The notes: a model not told the origin generated them from the letters alone. Shown: positions 27,059-35,232, counted from the first letter of the stretch. The stretch: 55,280 bases of DNA from Bacillus benzoevorans (GCF_014207535.1 NZ_JACHGK010000024.1:1-55280); one strand, 5' to 3'. Program-made: numbers and translations.

Positions 27059-27202
27059 CTTCCATTATTCCCTTTTGTTTACTTGGATTTTTATTTTTAC
27101 ATTATATACTATGAATATAGTGAATACTACCAGAAAAATTGAGAATTGTTAAATATTTTTTCTTTGGCGGTTTGGGTGCCTGAAAAACTAGTTTGTATGT
27201 TA

Positions 27203-27258
27203 TTAGTTGGTTAGGAGAAGCCCTTAAGCCTTGCGGGAGGCAAAACCTAACCAACTAA
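27203..27258. repeat. R1 palindromic repeat (best-conserved copy)
   Basis: Perfect 13-bp arms TTAGTTGGTTAGG (27203-27215) and CCTAACCAACTAA (27246-27258) around AGAAGCCCTTAAGCC and a GC-rich hairpin. It lies just downstream of the sigma factor gene. It lacks a T-run, so it is not a classical terminator. Confidence 0.75.
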
Positions 27259-27276
27259 CCACTAACGACTAAGCAA

Positions 27277-27738
27277 CTAATCGATGACTTTTTTCATCGC
27301 CAGTTCTTTCCATGCTTGTACTTTCCGGATTGATACTTTCTCCATTTCGGCGATATCGCGGTTCGACAGGCCATGGAAGAAGTGGAGCACGGCCCATTTT
27401 TTCTGCAGGTCGGTGAGATGGTGAAAGTGACTCAATAAATCTTCCATTTCGAGCAGCCTTGTTTCGCATTCGATCGTGTCCCAATAGAGTTCGTCCGGGT
27501 GGATACAAGCATCCTCCCATTTATTCTCCTTTTGCAGATGCTGCAGCATACGGCCTCTGATCATCATATAGGCATAGTGGGAGAACTCCCCTTTCGCTTC
27601 GTCGAATTTCTCGCTTGCTTCCCAGAGGGCAATCAGGCCAATTTGGTAAAATTCATCCTGATTTTTGTAAATATGCATTTTGTGAATGATTGAGTGAATC
27701 ATGTTTGCATACTCGTTTGCTATTTGTTCAAAGTCCAT
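27277..27738 (-). CDS. Small sigma-70 family RNA polymerase sigma factor
   Basis: A 153-aa protein with sigma region 2 (EYANMIHSIIHKM, then DEFYQIGLIALWEASEKFDEAKGEFSHYAYMMIRGRM, about 10-70) and a region 4-like helix-turn-helix (LTDLQKKWAVLHFFHGLSNRDIAEMEKVSIRKVQAWKELAM, about 108-150). It lacks regions 1 and 3, as in ECF-type factors, but region 2 resembles the sporulation/UviA-like group. No anti-sigma gene is adjacent. AGAAGGA is 7 bp upstream of the ATG. A 21-bp tandem array lies directly upstream. Targets are unknown. Confidence 0.85.
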   Translation of the reverse strand: MDFEQIANEYANMIHSIIHKMHIYKNQDEFYQIGLIALWEASEKFDEAKGEFSHYAYMMIRGRMLQHLQKENKWEDACIHPDELYWDTIECETRLLEMEDLLSHFHHLTDLQKKWAVLHFFHGLSNRDIAEMEKVSIRKVQAWKELAMKKVID

Positions 27739-27821
27739 CTTCGTGTCCTTCTGAACAGTGCACCGTTCGCGGTATTCCCGGGTACTTTTAGCTTATAGCG
27801 GATGGAGAATAGGGGCGAATT

Positions 27822-27926
27822 TTGAAAAACGCGTTTTGAGGTCGGGAAATGGCGTTTTCGGTGCGGAAAAGGACGTTTTGCGATCGGAAAATGATGTTTG
27901 GGGGACGGAAAATGGGAAATGAGCAG
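27822..27926. repeat. 21-bp tandem array upstream of the sigma factor gene
   Basis: Five degenerate units at exactly 21-bp spacing (27822, 27843, 27864, 27885, 27906). Core is CGGAAAANGNCGTTTTG. The rest of the gap 27739-28092 shows no gene. Read as protein on the minus strand it would give a 7-residue repeat, but no convincing start or ribosome site supports a gene. Confidence 0.75.
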
Positions 27927-28092
27927 CAATTGCGTTGCGGGGGGATTTTTTAGAGGAATTGCGCCGAAGGTGCGGAGAAAGCCATTGGAGAAATAAATAG
28001 CAGATGTACAGTAACATAATAAATGATAAAATTATTTTTAGGTACTTGTAACATTAGAACTGTATTATTCTATCAAAGAGGTTATAGAAGAT

Positions 28093-28392
28093 ATGAATTA
28101 TTTATTTTGGAATACAAATGAAAAACCAGTTAACGGGATACTTGAGCAAATAATTTTAGATAAGGAATGTGATATTATTTCTTTAGCTGAATATACAGAT
28201 AATATCACACAACTTTTATCGAACCTAAAAAAAGCTGGGGTAATCTTGTATGAAGCTCCTAAAGTATCGTCAAGAATAAACGTATTATCAAAAATGAAAC
28301 TAGGAAAACGCTCACTATTAACCGATTCCTCTTATTACACTGTTTTAGAGATACCACATCCTTCTCCCAACAGATTCCACATAGGATTGTAA
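28093..28392 (+). pseudogene. Truncated endonuclease/exonuclease/phosphatase family protein
   Basis: A 99-aa ORF whose start MNYLFWNTNEKPVNGILEQII, then KECDIISLAEYTDN, matches the N-terminal end of the endonuclease/exonuclease/phosphatase fold (strand, Asn, and Glu metal ligand region). Intact members have about 250-300 residues including the catalytic His/Asp motifs. Those are absent here: the frame ends after PHPSPNRFHIGL. A fair ribosome site (AAAGAGG) precedes the ATG. It may still be translated but is unlikely to be an active nuclease. Confidence 0.6.
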
Positions 28393-28496
28393 AACATTAA
28401 ATATTCTCTTTTTTTGACTGTTCTTTTTAACATAACAAGCCTTCAATTTCTGATCACCTACCCCTTTACTTTTCTATAACTTAGGAGGAATTAAGA

Positions 28497-28922
28497 ATGA
28501 AAAACCTTTGGCCAACTTCATTTGATGAACAAGAAGCCCAATCACCGAAAGAGATTTTAGAACAGCAAGCTAAATTTTTACCTACAATTACTGAGGAAAT
28601 GGTTTTTGCCGTGCTCGAGCAAATTGAGGAGAATCTATTCGATTCATATTTATATGGGCTTAAAGGAGACTTCTTTTATCAATTTTTACTTAAGAGTACA
28701 TTTTTACCCAACTACCAATTTCGAGTAATGACATTGATTCATGATATAGCGATTTATCCTATTTACCTTAAATTAGAAGATGAGATAGGAAAAGAATTAA
28801 AATTAGAAAAAAGCGTTAAACTAAATGATGAGGAAGAATTCATTAATTTTATAGAGATATTATTTAATTCAGAAAGAATTAAGAAAGTAATAGGAGCAAT
28901 GATTAAATTAGCAAAATCTTGA
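28497..28922 (+). CDS. Hypothetical protein next to the truncated nuclease
   Basis: A 141-aa protein, acidic, mostly helical by eye, without signal peptide or membrane segment. It contains KNLWPTSFDEQEAQSPKEIL and FLLKSTFLPNYQFRVMTLIHDIAIYPIYLKLEDEIGKELK. I do not recognise a family. TTAGGAGG lies 7 bp before the ATG, so it looks expressed. It was probably co-transcribed with the upstream nuclease-type gene and may be its partner. A 20-bp stretch of its 3' end (AATTCAGAAAGAATTAAGAA) is repeated at 32103-32122. Confidence 0.65.
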   Translation: MKNLWPTSFDEQEAQSPKEILEQQAKFLPTITEEMVFAVLEQIEENLFDSYLYGLKGDFFYQFLLKSTFLPNYQFRVMTLIHDIAIYPIYLKLEDEIGKELKLEKSVKLNDEEEFINFIEILFNSERIKKVIGAMIKLAKS

Positions 28923-28997
28923 TTCTTACATCTGGTTTTGGGTGCTTGTCACCCATGGTGTCCATATATAGAAGTAAATACAGTAGACCGTGGCAAC

Positions 28998-29021
28998 AAT
29001 AGCCCCGTTTCCGGGGCTATT
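28998..29021 (+). terminator. Hairpin after the hypothetical gene
   Basis: Perfect 9-bp stem AATAGCCCC / GGGGCTATT with a 6-nt loop, 75 bp past the stop. No T-run follows, so termination strength is uncertain. Confidence 0.45.
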
Positions 29022-29065
29022 GGGCTTGGGGTGCCTGAATAACTAGTGGTTTGTTGGTTAGCTAT

Positions 29066-29118
29066 TAGTTGGTTAGGAAAAGCCCTTAAAGCCTCGAAGG
29101 GCAAAACCTAACCAACTA
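29066..29118. repeat. R1 palindromic repeat
   Basis: Arms TAGTTGGTTAGG (29066-29077) and CCTAACCAACTA (29107-29118). Together with the preceding GGTGCCTGAATAACTAGT it closely matches the copy at 27.2 kb. It lies just downstream of the next minus-strand gene. Confidence 0.7.
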
Positions 29119-29133
29119 GCCACTCACCTACTA

Positions 29134-29874
29134 TTAGCGATAACTTCTGAGTGTATTCCCCAAATTTTCTACTTCTTTTCCTAGTTCAGTGGTTTTTCGA
29201 TGATTTTCTTCTAATTGGATTTGCATGGCGTCTAATTTTTGACTCGCTCGTTGCTGTTCGAAGCGGATTTCTTGATAAATTTTCATGCTTTCTTCATGGC
29301 GGACCTGCTTTTCATGCAGGTGTAAAGCTTCGCCTAACGTATCGGCCTGTCCGTAATATAAATAGTCGTACAAGCTTTGAAAGCTTGAAAGATTATGATA
29401 GCTAGAGGGCAAAAAGGCCGCCTTCTGTTTGATTTTATCGACAAAATCATTTTCTTTGGCCTCATATTTCTCTACTTCAATCTCGTATTTTTGAATATCC
29501 TTTTTCAATTCTTCTATGTAGGTACTATTTTTCAGAAAAAAAATGTTCTCGTCCGTCGCTTTTATCCTTTTGATCATCATATAAGCTTTGCCAAAAAGAA
29601 GGGTCAAGGGATAGACGAATACAAGACACATGATGAATTGCACAAAGAGGTTCTCAAATAAGATGATTGCGATGACGATAGAGAGACAAAGGGCTGACAA
29701 CACAGGGAGCACACGAGCGTACTTTTGCTTTGGCTGCGTTTCGCTTTTTCTGATCGTTTCTTCCAGGTTTCTTTTCTCGTTGAATACCTCAGCGAATTTC
29801 CGATTGTTCGTCAATCTTTGTTCCTCGAGCCCAATCAATTCGTATAAACGATTCAATATTTCTTGCTTTAACAT
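29134..29874 (-). CDS. Coiled-coil membrane protein of unknown function
   Basis: A 246-aa protein. Residues 1-48 are helical and charged. Two hydrophobic segments follow (VLPVLSALCLSIVIAIILF and FIMCLVFVYPLTLLF, about 55-95). The rest is long heptad-rich helix (EELKKDIQKYEIEVEKYEAKENDF; QEIRFEQQRASQKLDAMQIQLEENHRKTTELGKEVENLG). I do not recognise a named family. It could be a membrane-anchored scaffold. GGAG precedes the ATG. A TATAAT (29924-29929, minus strand) about 50 bp upstream is a possible -10. Confidence 0.6.
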   Translation of the reverse strand: MLKQEILNRLYELIGLEEQRLTNNRKFAEVFNEKRNLEETIRKSETQPKQKYARVLPVLSALCLSIVIAIILFENLFVQFIMCLVFVYPLTLLFGKAYMMIKRIKATDENIFFLKNSTYIEELKKDIQKYEIEVEKYEAKENDFVDKIKQKAAFLPSSYHNLSSFQSLYDYLYYGQADTLGEALHLHEKQVRHEESMKIYQEIRFEQQRASQKLDAMQIQLEENHRKTTELGKEVENLGNTLRSYR

Positions 29875-30043
29875 TCTCCTGCCGCTCCTTTCGTTTTATT
29901 TTTTAAAAAGATAGACCGAATCTATTATAATACACTTTCGAACAGTCTGAATATTGGATGAAACTACTGATTTTGCGGTGGGGGGAAGAGAGAAGGATGA
30001 TCTGATTATTGATACCATATCTTTCCAGGATCGGTATTATTTT

Positions 30044-30092
30044 AAAAATCCCAATCTCTCCTTACCGCAAATGAGAAATTGGGATTTTTTAA
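30044..30092 (-). terminator. Bidirectional terminator hairpin
   Basis: Arms AAAAATCCCAAT (30044-30055) and ATTGGGATTTTT (30078-30089), with CTC/GAG pairing inside. It lies downstream of the RCC1-repeat gene. The gap 29875-30181 holds nothing else but the possible -10 noted for the coiled-coil gene. Confidence 0.75.
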
Positions 30093-30181
30093 TCCCGTAG
30101 CTCCCTTTAATAGAAGAGTCTTATTTTCGAAGCAATGCTCATTCATCCGTTCAGTGATTCTCCGGCTTGTTGTTATTAAAA

Positions 30182-31078
30182 CTAATTGTCGAGCAGTCGG
30201 ATTCTGCGCCAGCCGCTGACATCGCATTGGCCATATTCATTATCACCCGCAGCAACCACCGTGCCGTCCGATTTAAGCCCAACGGTATGGGTACAACCAG
30301 CCGCGATCGCCACAATGTCACGCCAATCACTTACATTACATTGGCTATATTTATTATCACCCACAGCCGCCACCGTGCCGTCCGATTTAAGTCCGATTGT
30401 ATGATTACTCCCCACTGCAATCGCCACCATATCGCGCCAGCTGCTTACATCGCATTGGCCATGTTTATTCAAACCCACAGCCGTCACAGTACGATCCGAT
30501 TTAAGTCCGATTGTATGAAGATAACCCGCTGCGACCGCCACTATATCACGCCAGCCGCTTACATTGCATTGGTGATACCGATTATTCCCCACTGCCGTAA
30601 CCGTTCCGTCCCATTTAAGTCCGATGGTATGCCAGTCACCCGCCGCGATCGCCATCATATCATGCCAGCCGCTTACATTGCCTTCACCTTCATGATTTCT
30701 GCCCGCCGCTGCCACCGCGCCATCCGATTTAAGTCCAACGGTATGACGCCAGCCTGCCGCAATCGCCACCATATCGCGCCAGCCGCTTACATCGCATTGG
30801 CCATGCTTATTCCAACCTACAGCCATCACAGTACGATCCGATTTAAGTCCGATTGTATGAGCATTACCCGTGTTCGCTGCCATATGAACATTACCCGCCG
30901 CGACCGCCACCATATCACGCCAGCCGCTTACATCACATTGGCCATATTCATTATCACCCACAGCCGTCACCATACCATCTGATTTAAGGCCAACGGTATG
31001 ACGACGACCCGCCGCTATGGAATCTTTCGGCCACCGTTTCGTCTTTAACACCGCTTCTGTCGGTGAAATGTCATCCAT
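30182..31078 (-). CDS. RCC1-repeat protein
   Basis: A 298-aa protein made of seven tandem repeats of about 37-42 residues after a 20-residue leader. The unit is AIAAG-x3-HTVGLKSDGTV, then AVG-x-N-x2-GQCDVSGWRD, the RCC1 beta-propeller blade pattern. The blade closest to the N-terminus has a short insertion (NVHMAANTGNAH). Seven blades could close a propeller. There is no signal peptide. The start is ATG 31078, with AAGGAGGT 9 bp upstream. Bacterial RCC1-like proteins have no single known role. The DNA repeats are similar enough to allow recombination and change of blade number. Confidence 0.85.
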   Translation of the reverse strand: MDDISPTEAVLKTKRWPKDSIAAGRRHTVGLKSDGMVTAVGDNEYGQCDVSGWRDMVAVAAGNVHMAANTGNAHTIGLKSDRTVMAVGWNKHGQCDVSGWRDMVAIAAGWRHTVGLKSDGAVAAAGRNHEGEGNVSGWHDMMAIAAGDWHTIGLKWDGTVTAVGNNRYHQCNVSGWRDIVAVAAGYLHTIGLKSDRTVTAVGLNKHGQCDVSSWRDMVAIAVGSNHTIGLKSDGTVAAVGDNKYSQCNVSDWRDIVAIAAGCTHTVGLKSDGTVVAAGDNEYGQCDVSGWRRIRLLDN

Positions 31079-31260
31079 GTTTGTTTTACCTCCTTGACTG
31101 TAAGCAGCCGCGCAGTTTCCTGACAAGTATATTTAAGATGACGATTGCTCGTCAAATGTATGGCTGCAGGAGAAGGGAATCCTAGCAAGCTTGAATACAG
31201 GAAACCGATTTAAACACAAATGGATGAAATGAATGTTGTGCTGCATTCCCTCTTAACGGG

Positions 31261-31535
31261 GTATCGCCGGTTTCGGGCAGATATCGACCGGTTTATTGAT
31301 TATATCAGCCACTTTGAGCAATATATCAACCAGTTCGGACTAGATATCGACCGGTTAGCAAAAATTCGGAGTGGTGTCATAACCCGAGTGCGATAGCTGA
31401 TATATCGTCAACTTTTTAAATATATCATCGACTTTGAGTGTTTTATCGTCGACTTTCAAGCAGATATCGTTTTTTTACATAGAAAAAGCCCGCTCCCTGC
31501 AGGATATCTGCATGGGTGGCGGGCTTTGAGCGTTA
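31261..31535. repeat. Long intergenic repeat, copy A (21-bp phased core plus GC hairpin)
   Basis: Contains ATATCGACCGGTT-type units at 31261, 31281, 31302, 31323 and 31344. A second set, ATATCGTCAACTTT-type, is at 31402, 31422, 31443 and 31464. Spacing is 20-21 bp. It ends with the hairpin AAAGCCCGC...GCGGGCTTT (about 31488-31527). Related copies are at 33.29 and 33.70 kb. The gap 31079-31705 holds no gene. Confidence 0.75.
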
Positions 31536-31549
31536 AAGATAGGAACTGG

Positions 31550-31587
31550 GGAAATTTAGGGAAACGCGAGAACCGTCCCTTTGTTTC
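31550..31587. repeat. R2 element, copy 1
   Basis: GGGAAACGCGAGAACCGTCC then CTTTGTTTC. Inverted GGGAAAC/GTTTC arms. One of nine copies in the window. Confidence 0.7.
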
Positions 31588-31595
31588 ACATCAAA

Positions 31596-31622
31596 AAAAC
31601 CCCTTCAAATCGTGATTTGAAG
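31596..31622 (-). terminator. Terminator of the YjcZ-family gene
   Basis: Stem CTTCAAATC / GATTTGAAG (31603-31622) followed on the minus strand by GGG and seven Ts. It lies about 85 bp after the stop codon. Confidence 0.75.
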
Positions 31623-31705
31623 AGATTACTTCATGTTGATTGTTCAATAATCATTTGTTGGAGAGGGCTATTTTGCCACGTACTGCATTGAAAAATGCAT
31701 TGAAG

Positions 31706-31978
31706 TTAGCATGTGCTAAAGCCACAAACACATGCACCTACAATGATGAGCAAAATAAACAATACGACAATCAAGATAAATTCGTTTCCATAAGAAGGAC
31801 AGCAGCCGTAACCATAGGCAGGAGCTGCACATCCATATCCATATCCACCTTCATAAGCAGGAGCTGTATAGGCAGGCATTGGAGCAACATTTAGAGGTGC
31901 ATTTAATGGCGCATTTAGGGGTGCGTTTAAAGGTGCATTAACCCCCATAGTCAGTGGTGCATTAACGTTTGCATACAT
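31706..31978 (-). CDS. YjcZ-family small membrane (sporulation-associated) protein
   Basis: A 90-aa protein. The C-terminus GNEFILIVVLFILLIIVGA is the hallmark hydrophobic tail of YjcZ/YhfH-like spore proteins. It is preceded by a Gly/Tyr/Cys-rich stretch (YEGGYGYGCAAPAYGYGCC) and by five NAPL tetrapeptide repeats at the N-terminus (12-bp DNA repeats). AAGGAAG is upstream of the ATG. Family members are made in sporulating cells and found with spores. The NAPL repeats are an unusual extension, as most homologues are 30-60 residues. Confidence 0.82.
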   Translation of the reverse strand: MYANVNAPLTMGVNAPLNAPLNAPLNAPLNVAPMPAYTAPAYEGGYGYGCAAPAYGYGCCPSYGNEFILIVVLFILLIIVGACVCGFSTC

Positions 31979-32405
31979 AATTTTCCCACACTTCCTTTCG
32001 AGTAAGGATTTCTATATATATTACTCTCGGAAGCGGGTTTGGAGCCCGTCTATAAAAAATTGGGTGAATGTCGGGGATTGCGAAATGACAAGAAACTACA
32101 ATAATTCAGAAAGAATTAAGAATTAGCTAAGTCTTGATTTTTACTATTTGAAACAGGGAAACATCAGAACCTCCCCCTATTCCAAACACTTGTCCCAGCT
32201 ACCACAAGTCCCCAATTCCGCTTAAAACTCCGCTCCCCTCAAAGTGAAGCCAAGCTTCACGGACCCTCTAAGCACCTGAAATCCCAAAACCTATCGACTG
32301 GGAAAAACAGGGGAAACACAAGAACTTTTCCCCTGTTTAGTCTCATAATTTTAAGCCTTCCTTCTAACACTAACAGGTGAAATGATCACTTGGAGGTATT
32401 TATCA
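31979..32405. other. Intergenic stretch with repeat debris
   Basis: Holds the upstream region of the YjcZ gene and a short copy of the 3' end of the 28.5-kb hypothetical gene (32103-32140). An R4 palindrome GTGAAGCCAAGCTTCAC (32244-32260) and a degenerate R2 element near 32317-32340 follow. I see no gene. Confidence 0.6.
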
Positions 32406-33278
32406 ATGAGCAGCAATCAACAGCAGAAGAAGCCTACTTTCCCCGCTCAGCATCAAAACAAGCAGCCGGGAGTCGAAACAGAAATGAATCCCCGTCCGGT
32501 ATCGCAAAGCCCTGAATACAAGGCTGGCGGAAAATTGGCTGGCAAAAAGGCCATTATTACCGGTGGAGACAGCGGGATCGGCAAGGCTGCTGCTCTTCTT
32601 TTTGCCAAAGAAGGAGCCGATGTGGCCATTGTCTACTTAGACGAACATGATGATGCCGCGGAAACCAAAGGGCTGATTGAGGCGGAAGGCAGCAAATGCC
32701 TATTGTTTGCCGGTGATATCGGCCAGGAAGATTTTTGTAAAGAGATCATCCACAAAGTAATTGCAGAGTTCGGGAGCCTGGATATTCTCGTGAATAATGC
32801 CGCTGAGCAGCATCCGCAAAAGAGCCTGTCGAATATCACATCGGCACAGCTGGAGAAAACATTCCGGACCAATATTTTTTCCTATTTCTACATGTGCAAA
32901 ATGGCCTTGCCTTTTTTAAAAAAAGGAGCTTCCATCATCAATACCGCTTCGATTACCGCCTACAAGGGCCATGAACAGCTGATTGACTATGCGGCAACAA
33001 AGGGGGCGATCGTTTCCTTTACCCGTTCGCTGGCATTATCCCTTGCCGCGCAAGGAATACGGGTCAATGCGGTGGCACCGGGGCCGATTTGGACTCCGCT
33101 GATTCCCTCCACTTTTACAGCCGATCAAGTCGCCACTTTCGGTTCGGATACACCAATGGGACGAGCAGGACAGCCTTATGAGCTGGCCCCTGCCTATGTT
33201 TATCTGGCCTCGGATGATTCTAGTTATGTCAGCGGGCAGACCATACATGTTAATGGCGGGGTCGTTGTGGGCGGATAA
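32406..33278 (+). CDS. SDR family oxidoreductase (YhdF/YhxD-like)
   Basis: A 290-aa classical-type short-chain dehydrogenase with the N-terminal extension typical of Bacillus general-stress SDRs (QQQKKPTFPAQHQNKQPG, then MNPRPV). It shows AIITGGDSGIGKAAALLFAKEGADVAI (NAD(P) site), NNAAEQHP, NTASITAYKGHEQLIDYAATKGAI (Ser, Tyr, Lys of the active site) and NAVAPGPIWTPLIP. Substrate is unknown. The start is ATG 32406, with TTGGAGGT 8 bp upstream. An in-frame upstream ATG would overlap that site. It is flanked by repeats on both sides. Confidence 0.88.
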   Translation: MSSNQQQKKPTFPAQHQNKQPGVETEMNPRPVSQSPEYKAGGKLAGKKAIITGGDSGIGKAAALLFAKEGADVAIVYLDEHDDAAETKGLIEAEGSKCLLFAGDIGQEDFCKEIIHKVIAEFGSLDILVNNAAEQHPQKSLSNITSAQLEKTFRTNIFSYFYMCKMALPFLKKGASIINTASITAYKGHEQLIDYAATKGAIVSFTRSLALSLAAQGIRVNAVAPGPIWTPLIPSTFTADQVATFGSDTPMGRAGQPYELAPAYVYLASDDSSYVSGQTIHVNGGVVVGG

Positions 33279-33289
33279 GTGCTGGCATG

Positions 33290-33540
33290 GTTTCGGGCGG
33301 GGGATATCGACCGGTTGGCGAAGATTCAGGGGGAGGTGGTGACCCGTGAGCGATGAAGAGAGAGTTTATCGTTGACTTTAGCTGACATATCGTCAACTTT
33401 TTAAATATATCATCGACTTTGAGTGTTTTATCGTCGACTTTCAACCATTTATCGTTTTTTGGCTCATTGCCTGGATTGATGACGCAAAAAAAGACCCGCT
33501 CCCTGCTGGATATGTATATGGGAGGCGGGCCTTATTGGGA
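33290..33540. repeat. Long intergenic repeat, copy B (5'-shortened)
   Basis: Starts inside the ATATCGACCGGTT core and includes GTGACCCGTGAGCGATGAAG. It goes on through the ATATCGTCAACTTT/ATATCATCGACTTT units to the hairpin GACCCGC...GCGGGCC. It is nearly identical to the corresponding part of copy C, so the two flank a 150-bp spacer (33578-33699). Confidence 0.75.
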
Positions 33541-33577
33541 AAAATTAGGGGGACACGAGAACCGCTTCCCCTGTTTC
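33541..33577. repeat. R2 element, copy 2
   Basis: AATTAGGGGGACACGAGAAC then CGCTTCCCCTGTTTC, directly after long-repeat copy B, just as R2 copies follow long-repeat copies A and C. Confidence 0.6.
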
Positions 33578-33699
33578 TACCTTTTATAATCTGTACTGCA
33601 AGTTACCAGCAAGTTAAATTTATGCTCTTCAGGTCTGTTCTAGCCAAATATCGTCCTTTCGGCAAGTTCAGTGCGTTGCTGTGACTTAAAAGCAATTAT

Positions 33700-34050
33700 A
33701 TGAATGTTTTGCTACATTCCCTCTTAACGGGGTATCGCCGATTCCGGGCGGGTATCGATCGGTTTTCTGATTATATCAGCCACTTTGAGCAATATATCGA
33801 CCACTTTGACCTGGATATCGACCGGTTGGCGAAAATTCGGGGGGAGGTGGTGACCCGTGAGCGATGAAGAGAGAATTTATCGTCGACTTTCGCTGATATA
33901 TCGTCAACTTTTTAAATATATCATCGACTTTGAGTGTTTTATCGTCGACTTTCAAGGAGATATCGTTTTTTGGCTCATTGCCTGGATTGATGACGCAAAA
34001 AAAGACCCGCTCCCTGCTGGATATGTATATGGGAGGCGGGCCTTATTGGG
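33700..34050. repeat. Long intergenic repeat, copy C
   Basis: Full-length relative of copy A: CATTCCCTCTTAACGGGGTA, ATATCGACC units, AGCGATGAAGAGAGAATTTA, three ATATCG(T/A)C-type units, and the terminal GC hairpin. It is downstream of the second galU. Confidence 0.75.
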
Positions 34051-34087
34051 AAAAATTAGGGAAACGCGAGAACCGTCCCCTTGTTTC
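34051..34087. repeat. R2 element, copy 3, abutting the galU stop codon
   Basis: GGGAAACGCGAGAACCGTCC then CCTTGTTTCA. On the minus strand the TGA of galU copy 2 is the start of the element (TGAAACAAGGGGACGG). Confidence 0.7.
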
Positions 34088-34970
34088 ATTTTTCCAAAAC
34101 GGATTCTAGTTTTCTTTCCATGAAGCGCAGCAGGTCTTCGCGGAGGTCTTCATGCTGCAGGGCGAATTCGATGGTGGTTTCGATGAAGCCGAGTTTTTCG
34201 CCGACATCGTAGCGCTGGCCGTCGAATTCGTAGGCGAAGACGCGCTGGATTTCGTTGAGTCTTTGGATCGCGTCGGTGAGCTGGATTTCGCCGCCAGCCC
34301 CGATTTCTTGTTTTTCCAGGAAGAGAAAGATTTCTGGCGTGAAGATGTAGCGACCGATGATCGCGAGATTGGACGGGGCGGTGCCGGGCCTTGGTTTTTC
34401 CACAAAATTGCGTACTTGAAAACAGTGGTCATAGCTTTCTATCGGGTCAATGATGCCGTAGCGGTGGGTTTCGCTGTCCGGCACGCGCTTGACTCCGATC
34501 ACCGATGAGAGCGTTCGGTTGTATTCCTGAATCAATTGCCTGAGGCAAGGGGTTTCCGCCTGCACGATATCATCGCCCAATAACACGGCAAACGGCTCGT
34601 CGCCAATGAAGTTCCGCGCGCACCAGACGGCGTGGCCGAGTCCTTTCGGTTCTTTCTGGCGGATATAATGGATGTCGACCATATTGGCGATGTTGCGGAC
34701 CTCTTCGAGCATGTCGTATTTTTCCTTGCTGATTAAGTTCTGTTCCAGCTCGACCGCGTGATCAAAATGGTCTTCAATCGACCGTTTCCCTTTGCCGGTT
34801 ACAATGATAATGTCTTCGATGCCGGATTGGATCGCTTCTTCGACGATGTATTGGATTGTTGGTTTATCCACGATTGGCAGCATTTCTTTCGGCATGGCCT
34901 TAGTTGCCGGCAGGAACCGGGTGCCGAGTCCCGCTGCCGGAATAATCGCTTTACGGACTTTCTTCACCAT
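34086..34970 (-). CDS. gtaB: UTP-glucose-1-phosphate uridylyltransferase (copy 2)
   Basis: A 294-aa GalU/GtaB enzyme, paralogue of the gene at 22.8-23.7 kb. It has the same signatures: AAGLGTRFLPATKAMPKEML, VTGKGKRSIEDHFDHAVELE, LGHAVWCARNFIGDEPFAVLLGDDIV, NFVEKPRPGTAPSNLAIIG and GAGGEIQLTDAI. Differences cluster at the C-terminus and around residues 90-105. The start is ATG 34970 with AAGGAGA 6 bp upstream. It stands alone, so it may be the housekeeping copy serving cell-wall and lipid glycosylation. That is inferred. Confidence 0.92.
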   Translation of the reverse strand: MVKKVRKAIIPAAGLGTRFLPATKAMPKEMLPIVDKPTIQYIVEEAIQSGIEDIIIVTGKGKRSIEDHFDHAVELEQNLISKEKYDMLEEVRNIANMVDIHYIRQKEPKGLGHAVWCARNFIGDEPFAVLLGDDIVQAETPCLRQLIQEYNRTLSSVIGVKRVPDSETHRYGIIDPIESYDHCFQVRNFVEKPRPGTAPSNLAIIGRYIFTPEIFLFLEKQEIGAGGEIQLTDAIQRLNEIQRVFAYEFDGQRYDVGEKLGFIETTIEFALQHEDLREDLLRFMERKLESVLEK

Positions 34971-35232
34971 GATCGCTCTCCTTGTCACCTTCTTATACTT
35001 GAGATCTGAATGCTCATCCCATCACTTAACGGGACAGATGCTAATGTCTGTTGCGGCGTTGTCTTATACTGCGGAATCGTGCATGAATCTATTGGTATTC
35101 TTATGACTGGGACATTGAGAATAGAACTATTCTTATGTAGGACTTGGAATTGGATGGGTGCGGGGCGGCAGGATGTCATGCGGGAACTGTGGATTCGGGT
35201 TGAGTTCCTTGGCCGAGATGGGTGTGATGGTT

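Noticed and set aside
27793..28017. Small gene encoding seven-residue repeats (minus strand, upstream of the sigma factor)
   Set aside because: No ribosome site. The frame exists because the 21-bp DNA period is a multiple of three.
30167..30982. 271-residue plus-strand ORF opposite the RCC1 gene
   Set aside because: It is the mirror of the RCC1 repeats. The minus frame has the recognised blades and a ribosome site.
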